Of a DNA stretch of 64,000 bases, positions 57,735 through 64,000 are shown piece after piece. The position numbers were made by a program, and so were the translations under genes. The stretch comes from Mixophyes australis (Eukaryota; Chordata; Amphibia; Anura; Limnodynastidae): positions 346,210,875-346,274,874 of the forward strand of contig JAVHZZ010000003.1 of assembly GCA_036250195.1 (NCBI GenBank), in the 5' to 3' direction. Every line of letters begins with the position of its first letter. Within the stretch, counting starts at the first letter, position 1. The notes under the pieces are model-generated. The model saw only the letters and a program-made list of their open reading frames with translations. It did no database searches and was not told the origin of the DNA.

Positions 57735-57875
57735 TCTATCCTATAGATTCAAAGCTTGCGAGCAGGGTTCTCTTACCTCTCTGTCTCCATGTATTACCCA
57801 GTATTGTCTTATTAATGTTTATTCCCAATAGTAAAGCGCTACGGAATCTGCTGGCGCTATATAAATAAATGTTGA
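57735..57875 (+). mobile_element. L2-type LINE 3' tail fragment
   Basis: GCTTGCGAGCAGGGTTCTCT, CTCTGTCTCCATGTATTACC, AAGCGCTACGGAATCTGCTG and GGCGCTATATAAATAAATG match, base for base over most of the length, the reverse complement of 6418-6550 of the L2 relic. Confidence 0.8.
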
Positions 57876-58090
57876 TGAATCTATATAACAACCTAGCTAT
57901 TGGATTACAGCTATGGGTTTAACGTAAAATAGATACAGTATTTTATGTAACTATTTCGTTTAGCAACTAGATACATTTGGGATAGGAATTGAGACAACAT
58001 GGAGAATATACATAATATTGACTTCTTTGATTAACTATTTCTTGCCCATTCAAAACATAAATGTGTGAGATAATCATTTGAATGTGTATT

Positions 58091-58395
58091 CAGGGGCGGA
58101 TCTAGAAAACGACTGTACCCGGGGCGATTTAGGGGGAGCGATTTAGGCCCCGCCCCTTTCTAACAGTTTAGGCTGCCGACGGCTGCACAGTATGTGCAGG
58201 TCCGTCCAGCCGTGACAGGCAGGGACAGTGTGCTGCCCGGCTGCTCTGATTGTGTTCACAATCAGAGCAGCCGGGCAGCACACTGTCCCTGCCTGTCACG
58301 TCTGGACGGACCTGCAAATACTGTGCAGCCGTCGGCAGCAAGTGTCTGCTAGGGGGGGGCGATCGCCCCGATCGTCCCCCTTGGATCCGCCACTG
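58091..58395. mobile_element. hAT MITE containing a near-perfect long hairpin (305 bp)
   Basis: CAGGGGCGGATCTAG at the left and TTGGATCCGCCACTG at the right, flanked by the perfect duplication TGTGTATT (58083-58090 and 58396-58403). Inside, 58172-58254 pairs with 58257-58339: 81 of 83 positions, with a two-base centre. GC-rich, unlike its surroundings. Confidence 0.93.
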
Positions 58396-58403
58396 TGTGT
58401 ATT

Positions 58404-59290
58404 TGGATATGAATTATGGTAATTCACACAATACCACTAACGAAAATCATATTAAGGAAGGATTAAAGGGAATATGATTACCCTGGATATATAGGGAGCT
58501 ATATATCAATCTATTTACCCTATTAACAGAGGTCAAATATTTATTAGAGATGAATAGGTGCATCCAGTTATTTTAAAATTACACGATTATCACTCAGTTC
58601 ACTTATATATTTGTTTGTCATATTTCGCTGAAATTTATTTTATGATGTTTTTATAGTTATTAATAAAAGTTATGTTTTAGAAATTGAGAAATCAACATAA
58701 TCCAATATCATTATCTAATTGATAAATTAGGAGCAAGCTGTACATCAATTTCAAACAAGCTCTTGGTTTTTCTCTTTTGAATATTATATACAGGTTCATG
58801 ATGCACACCTTGATTTAAGGAAAATTAGAACTATCAATTACATATCTTCATACAAAAAGGGTGTTCTTACTCCTACGATTAGTGCGACCTTTCTTCTTCT
58901 TTTGTAACTCACTAGAAAGATACCAGTAATAATGTACAATATGGACCAATCTTTAAAATAACCCGTTGTCAGTGAAGAAACTCACAAAGCAAGGCAATGT
59001 TGTGACAGTCAAGGTTGACAACTGCATCATCACAAAAGGAAGTCACATTATTGCATAAGGAAAAATCAGTTTGTTTTGTTTTCCCTGTTAGAGCTAGTGG
59101 GTGTGTTTAAATGGCAAAGGTGATACAGTTGATTAGTGCAAGCTCTATATAACAGGAGGTGAAGTCATTTCACTGAGCTTGTGATTTCAAGAGCATTTTG
59201 ATTAGTGTGGAGATTTGATCTATTAATAGATTTCATCTATTTGTTTGCTGCTGACTTGAAAGTACTTCAGCTCTGTTGAAAAGTAAAATA
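58404..59290. other. Intron sequence, nothing recognised
   Basis: AT-rich. No supported element or exon. Confidence 0.3.
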
Positions 59291-59489
59291 TTACATTCCC
59301 GTAAGTCCCAACACTTAGACATGCAAAACTGGGATAAAAATAACCCCTGTCTGATCCACCCAACCTCCCTGATCCACAGAGAAACGCCCACTTTTATGTA
59401 AACCCCTCCCACATCCATTTACGCTCTACACCCTTTCAAGGTCCAGGAAAGGGATTGTTCCACCAAAATCAGACAGTTGGGAGGTATTC
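59291..59489. mobile_element. hAT-like MITE of the CATACCTCCCAAC group
   Basis: CCGTAAGTCCCAACACTTAG at the left and GACAGTTGGGAGGTATTC at the right. Internal CACCCAACCTCC and AAACCCCTCCCACATCC words fit the copy at 33890. Confidence 0.5.
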
Positions 59490-60705
59490 TTGCTCACACC
59501 CATAGCTGGCTGAAGCTCCACCCTCATCTTTAGGACAGTGTCCTAATCATTTGATACAGGACAAAAAGCTGATAATGCAGTAATCTGAGCTACTGGGACA
59601 TCACTTGTGTTTAAATAATAATAAAAAAAACACAGTGCTTTTCTGCAAATAAAGTGTGTCAGCTATCAGTCACTCTGTGTCTGCTCTGTTAAGAGATGTC
59701 TGCTCTGTTAAGAGAAACATTCTCCTAACCTGTGAAGGAGAGAAAGACTTATTTTGTTAAGTATAAACACTATAACTATATCATGTTATATTAATTAGCA
59801 CAGTAATACACAACTTTTAATATAAAGGGAAAACACACAGGAATTAAGCAACAGATATTCAATGCAGCTCTTCAGGACACAATTTTCATTCCATGAAGTT
59901 TTTAACTTTCATTTCCAGATTGGTAAGTTTGATCTGATCACCACTGGATACTACCTGTGACCAGTGAGGTTTACCTGGAATTATGTGGTTTAGATTACGG
60001 CTAAAATTTATTTCAGATGTTTTTGTTTTTTGCATCCATCATATGTTATATTTTGAGTGAACATTGTTAACATTTTAGTACAAGTTGGCATGAAGGTAGT
60101 GTTTTAATCGTAGATAAGGACTTTTAATAATAAGATAAGCTGTATTAAAGGGTTATTATGGCATACCACTACAAATCTTTATTCCCTTTGCCAGCTTCAT
60201 ACAGAGAGAAGAAAATGGTGAACAGCTTATATGGTAATGATGCAAACAGCCTTAATTTAAGTCAAGTGGAACTGCAAAAAAGATGCCAAGTTGAGCTAAT
60301 AGACCCTAGAGAGAGTTATAAGTAGACTCGATGATATACGAATGACGTGCAATGTGACCTGGAAGGGGATCAACAAAAACAAGAGGTGGAGGGATACTGA
60401 ATTTCCCAGTTTCGTACAGTAGCTGGACAAAAAGAAGCAAGAAACTCGCAACCAATGGATTTCTATTAAGTACTTTACAGCACAAGCAAAAAAAAAACAT
60501 ACACCCTCATTTCTCAAAGTTTGTGGAATTAAGTCTGAATTACTACTGACCCCATATTTTCACACTGACATAAACATCTTATGCGCTTATAACTTAAGCA
60601 CCGATGTAACAATGTAATCTGATCTCCTGTATGATCACAGTTATCGCCATCCACACTCTTCATAGTATAAGGTGACAGCCACCAGGGGCACAGCCTTGGC
60701 TTAAT
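59490..60705. other. Intron sequence, nothing recognised
   Basis: About 1.2 kb without recognised features. A short direct repeat GTCTGCTCTGTTAAGAGA occurs twice near 59680-59715. Confidence 0.3.
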
Positions 60706-60999
60706 ATCATCATCATCATCATCATCATTTATTTATATAGCGCCACTAATTCCGCAGCGCTGTACAGAGAACTCATTCACATCAGTCCCTGCCCCATTGG
60801 AGCTTACAGTCTAAATTCCCTACTATAGACACTCACACACACACAGACAGACAGACAGAGAGGGAGAGACTAGGGTCAATTTGATTGCAGCCAATTAACC
60901 TACCAGTATGTTTTTGGAGTGTGGGAGGAAACCGGAGCACCCGGAGGAAACCCACGCAAACACAGGGAGAACATACAAACTCCACACAGATAAGGCCAT
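60706..60999 (-). mobile_element. tRNA-derived SINE, head missing
   Basis: Minus-strand copy with long (ATC)n tail, TTTATATAGCGCCACTAATT, a (CACA)(GACA) patch and the GGGAGGAAACCGGAGCACCC core. It stops at TAAGGCCAT, so the tRNA-like head was lost by 5' truncation. Confidence 0.85.
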
Positions 61000-61619
61000 C
61001 TATATTATCAAAAACAGAATTAATCAGCATTTTGCATCTCTGTATTACAGGAACATTGGGCGGGTGGGCCGGTCCATATTGGACAGGGGCACAGGAGTGA
61101 CTTTCTGGAATCCCATGTAAAAGTGTGATGTCTTATTTTGACCATTATTAGATAAAACCTACATTACACAGAAACCACCTTGTACTTTGGCAGATACAAC
61201 ATACATAAACATGCAATACTTCCTGTGATTACATACCATTGGGTGCGATCTGATGGTGAGAGAAGTCTCAGGATATGCGGAGAGCAGAGGGAGCAGTAGA
61301 TAGAGAGCAAGGTTACAGAAATATTTCCAAAAGATTTAAATTCCATTGATATGTAGCGACCACAAGCCGCATATCACAGTAGCACAACTTCCCAAAGCAG
61401 CAAAGAAAAAGAAACAAGAGGAGAGTTAAGCTTCTAAGAAAACAGTGCAGAGCTGTCCATGACTGTTAAATAACACATTCCATAGGCAAAAAAATATATA
61501 TCCAACGTGCTACCATAATGACACACTACTTTATATAGGGAACACTGTGCTGCTGTACTTGCTGTCATTCGTTGCAAGCGCCCATACCTCAGATGAACAT
61601 CTATGTTCAACCAAAGCAA
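61000..61619. other. Intron sequence, nothing recognised
   Basis: A possible donor (ATG|GTATGTAAT) on the minus strand near 61236 was examined. The frame behind it does not resemble TTC7A. Confidence 0.3.
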
Positions 61620-61722
61620 TGGGGGTAGCTTTATTAAGGCTTCTTAAGAGGAAAAGTGGAAGTGTTGCCCATAGCAACCAATCAGACTCTAGCTATTTAT
61701 TTAACGAGTACATCCTACAACA
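61620..61722. mobile_element. Half MITE
   Basis: GTGTTGCCCATAGCAACCAA with TCAGACTCTAGCTATTTATT is the left arm of the common palindromic MITE. The right arm is absent and the sequence passes into another element with a CAGTGG start. Confidence 0.6.
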
Positions 61723-61960
61723 GTGGTCTGCAAAGTCCGACAAGCGTGCCAGACGTGGCACACGTACCAGACTTATCTGGCACGCCGGAGCTCTGCAGCT
61801 GTCTCACTAAAGCAGCCGAATAGCTGCTGCATTTGCATCATATCCATTTCAGGCATCTCTGGGTGCTTTAGTGATGCAGCATCCAGGTTCCACTGTGGAA
61901 TGATAGACGTGTCCGCTGACCCCAGGGGTACGGAGCACAGAAGAAAGCAGCCATCGCATA
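61723..61960. mobile_element. Possible hAT-derived fragment
   Basis: CAGTGGTCTGCAAAGTCCG and the palindromic CGTGCCAGACGTGGCACACG with TATCTGGCACGCCGGAG resemble the left end of hAT-type elements. The right end was not found. Low confidence. Confidence 0.3.
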
Positions 61961-61976
61961 CTGTATGTTTGAAGTT

Positions 61977-62069
61977 GAACCGGGGGCACTACTGCATGAC
62001 ATAATATGAACCGGGGGCACTACTGCATGACATAATATGAACCAGGGGCACTACTGTGTGACATGAACA
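61977..62069. repeat. 31-bp tandem repeat, three copies
   Basis: Unit GAACCGGGGGCACTACTGCA plus TGACATAATAT, repeated at 31-bp intervals. The first two copies are identical and the third carries several substitutions. Confidence 0.95.
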
Positions 62070-62125
62070 TTAATTTGTTGGTCTAATTAATATTACTAAT
62101 ATCATGATATTAGCATTATAAAATA

Positions 62126-62128
<3 letters not shown>

Positions 62129-62173
<45 letters not shown>
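62129..62173. repeat. (TA)n microsatellite
   Basis: About 20 TA units followed by TTTATTTGGTCTGTTTG. Confidence 0.9.
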
Positions 62174-62175
<2 letters not shown>

Positions 62176-62291
62176 TTGGTCTGTTTGTCTGTCTGGTCAT
62201 GCATTCGGACACCCCTGCACCGATTGGGATGAAACCAAAGCGAGGTGGTCCAGTTGGATCCTGGCCAGGTTTTAGCTGGTTTAGAGACCCA

Positions 62292-62617
62292 GGGAGCCTG
62301 TTCTGAGCCTTCCACTGGACGGATTTGGATGAAAACTTCACAGACTGTTAACCTTGAATGCCAGAGGACATACTATGTGGTTGAGGTCCCGCTCAGACCT
62401 CCCATTGGTGTACGCTGGGTATTACTTCGACCCGGGGAGCCTGTTCTGGGCCTTCCACTGGACGGATTTGGATGAAAACTTCACAGACTGTTAACCTTGG
62501 ATACCAGAGGACATACTATGTGGTTGAGGTCCCGCTCAGACCTCCCATTGGTGTACGCTGGGTATTACTTCGACCCGGGGAGCCTGTTCTGGGCCTTCCA
62601 CTGGATGGATTTGGATA
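62292..62617. repeat. 143-bp tandem repeat, about 2.3 copies
   Basis: Unit starts GGGAGCCTGTTCTGGGCCTT at 62292, 62435 and 62578 (spacing 143 and 143). It contains GATTTGGATGAAAACTTCAC and GGTTGAGGTCCCGCTCAGAC. Preceded by GTCATGCATTCGGACACCCC and GCACCGATTGGGATGAAACC, a head that appears to be the unrepeated start of the same family. Confidence 0.92.
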
Positions 62618-62660
62618 ACATTTAAAATAAAACAAAAACGACACAGTTCAGCCACCTCAT

Positions 62661-64000
62661 GTGTCACGGGCACTAGGAGTCTTTACCCAGGGATCACCAG
62701 ATGGTAGGCTTACCAGAGCAATGTAGATGGTAATAGGGTACTCTGGTAGCTGGGTGATCACGGAACATGAAATGATGGCTGATGAGATGCTCAGGAAAGT
62801 CTATGACTAGCAACACTGGTAATAAGGAGGTAATAATACACAAGGAACTGTATGGACAAGGGCACGTGAAGGTAGTCAGTGGTCTGCGATAGCAAGTTGT
62901 ACCACCGCTATAGTGAGGAGGAATGTCCAACAGAAACAAGGAGGTGATGAGGGTCAGCGGTCTGCGGATAGCAAGTTGTACCGCTGTCTGAGTGAAGGAA
63001 TGGAATCCAAGTGGAGGTATCCGGGTAGTCAGTGGTCTGCGGTAGCAAGTTGTACCACTGCTATGTGCGAGGATAATGGAACAGGTGATACCGGAAACAG
63101 GGATCAGTGGTCGGACATCAGCAAGTTGTACCACTGAATATATATGTGAGGAGGTGCACGGGGAGAGACTGCAACACAGGATATACACAGGCACCTTATA
63201 CACGATCCACAGTAATATGCACAATATATATATATATATAAATGACTGAGCAGGTCTGCAATCTAGAAAGTCTCTTGAAGGAGTCCAGCACAATGATAAC
63301 ACAGTCAATGATGGCAATAGACTCAGCGGATAGCAGACTCCAGAGAGAACCAAACACAGTCCAGCAAGATATGCAATACACAGCACAGTCAATGGGAAGT
63401 ATGCATACCGTGGTTCAGAAGTAGGCAGTCAGATAGGAATGCAGCGGTACCTGAGCGGCAGGAGGCCGACTGGATGAGAAGTCCCTGGATAGGTGAGGCA
63501 GCGGTCTAGTAGGTGCAGCGCACAGGTGAGTAGACCAACAGGGACACGAATCCACAGGAATCAGCAACACGTGGAACTGGACTCATAGGGGACCCAGGAG
63601 AATGGAGATGATCCAGCAGAGGGTAGTAGATGAGATACAAATCCAATGCTGACAGGAGGGTAGAGACCAGTGGAACACGTGAAGGCGTGGAGAGCGGATC
63701 AGCAGGAGATGGACGATAGCGCTGACTACAGCAGCAGGACTCAGCGGCACACGGAGGTAACCAGTAGCAACCAAAGGTACCAACAGCGATGGGACACAGG
63801 AGTGCAGCGCAGACCAGGAGCTGTTGATCACGAAGTGTAACAGATGGCAATGAAAGCAGCAGTCTCGAGGAAAACACAGAAGAGCTGAGATGAGTCTGCA
63901 GTGCACAGGGCAGCGGATAGGAATCAGCTAACAGTCACGATGATGAACACAGGCGAGTTGCAAGCAGGAGACTGTAGTGCACGGAGGCAGCGGATAGGAA
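62661..64000. mobile_element. LTR-like or complex repeat running off the right edge
   Basis: Possible LTR start TGTCACGGGCACTAGG. An imperfect stem-loop spans 62692-62762 (GATCACC...GGTGATC, TACCAGAG...CTCTGGTA). Four hairpin cassettes follow (62875-63150), each with CAGTGGT or CAGCGGT, TAGCAAGTTGTAC and the matching ACCACTG or ACCGCTG, at about 75-78-bp spacing. At the far right GCAGCGGATAGGAA repeats at 63910 and 63987 (77 bp). A 232-residue minus-strand open frame (63392-62694) spans the cassettes but has no recognisable domain and is repeat-derived. Identity is inference and the element is incomplete in the window. Confidence 0.45.

Larger units (their letters stand above)
1..64000 (-). 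other. ttc7a: ttc7a gene body (partial; exons and introns)
   Basis: The span is assigned to one minus-strand gene because five exons found at 53386, 51619, 24697, 3768 and 2887 join without frame break and follow the TTC7A protein order. TTC7A is a TPR scaffold which, with EFR3 and FAM126 proteins, holds phosphatidylinositol 4-kinase alpha at the plasma membrane; human loss causes intestinal atresia with immunodeficiency (family knowledge). TTC7A is preferred over the paralogue TTC7B from memory of both proteins: the segments [25 protein letters not shown] and LYCPQDNIEEALL follow TTC7A. No start codon, terminal exon, promoter or polyadenylation site is in view, so both gene ends lie outside. 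I found no exon above 53386. Intron lengths visible are 1636, 26803, 20850 and 720 bp. Confidence 0.88.

Noticed and set aside
61230..61310. Candidate upstream TTC7A exon with donor GTATGTAAT
   Set aside because: The peptide before the donor does not match the segment expected before the 53.3-kb exon, and the phase (one base of a Gly codon) is wrong.
62694..63392. 232-codon minus-strand frame
   Set aside because: Covers the hairpin cassettes of a repeat and includes a TA run. The peptide repeats TTCYRRPLTT because the DNA is repeated; no known domain.
1..64000. A previously undescribed multi-gene system
   Set aside because: Apart from TTC7A exons, all coding similarity belongs to decayed transposons and LINEs. 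No gene cluster is present.

Overview
The window is vertebrate genomic DNA, most probably from a frog. It is almost entirely intron and intergenic-type sequence filled with transposable elements. The repeat mix points to an anuran: L2/CR1/L1-type LINEs, tRNA-derived SINEs that share their 3' tail with an L2 LINE, Tc1-like transposase relics, many hAT-type non-autonomous elements with 8-bp target duplications, and abundant palindromic MITEs. The species cannot be told from the sequence.

One host gene is present on the minus strand. Five short exons join in frame and encode a contiguous stretch of TTC7A, the tetratricopeptide-repeat scaffold of the plasma-membrane phosphatidylinositol 4-kinase (PI4KA) complex. 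In transcription order they lie at 53386-53256, 51619-51501, 24697-24619, 3768-3608 and 2887-2824. Together they give 554 coding bases and 184 complete codons without a stop, with matching phase at every junction and AG/GT splice sites. The gene runs off both ends: N-terminal exons should lie above 64000 and the rest of the C-terminal TPR exons below position 1. The rest of the window is therefore best read as ttc7a introns of about 0.72, 20.9, 26.8 and 1.6 kb, plus more than 10.6 kb upstream of the first visible exon.

Layout by region. 1-4.9 kb: two exons and two MITEs. 4.9-9.6 kb: a dead Tc1 transposase split by an L1-like insertion, then a reverse-oriented, decayed L2-type LINE of about 3 kb. 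12.1-14.9 kb: a 78-bp satellite of about 35 copies that forms a 312-bp higher-order repeat at its distal end. 15.6-24.6 kb: SINEs, an L1 3' fragment, a solo LTR and an exon. 25.4-27.4 kb: a 2-kb GATA microsatellite starting about 0.7 kb from an exon. 29-41 kb: AT microsatellites, LINE fragments, hAT elements and a decayed minisatellite. 41.8-48 kb: a second Tc1 relic, a CR1-type relic and an LTR-like block. 51.5-53.4 kb: two exons. 54-64 kb: hAT elements, including a near-perfect 168-bp hairpin, then tandem repeats and an LTR-like sequence with covarying hairpin cassettes at the right edge.

No operon, CRISPR array, rRNA or functional tRNA gene was seen. The long open frames in the window are by-products of tandem repeats, not proteins. 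I did not find a new functional system. The most distinctive structures are the satellite higher-order repeat, the composite hAT element present in two insertions, the hairpins, and the SINE/LINE shared tail.
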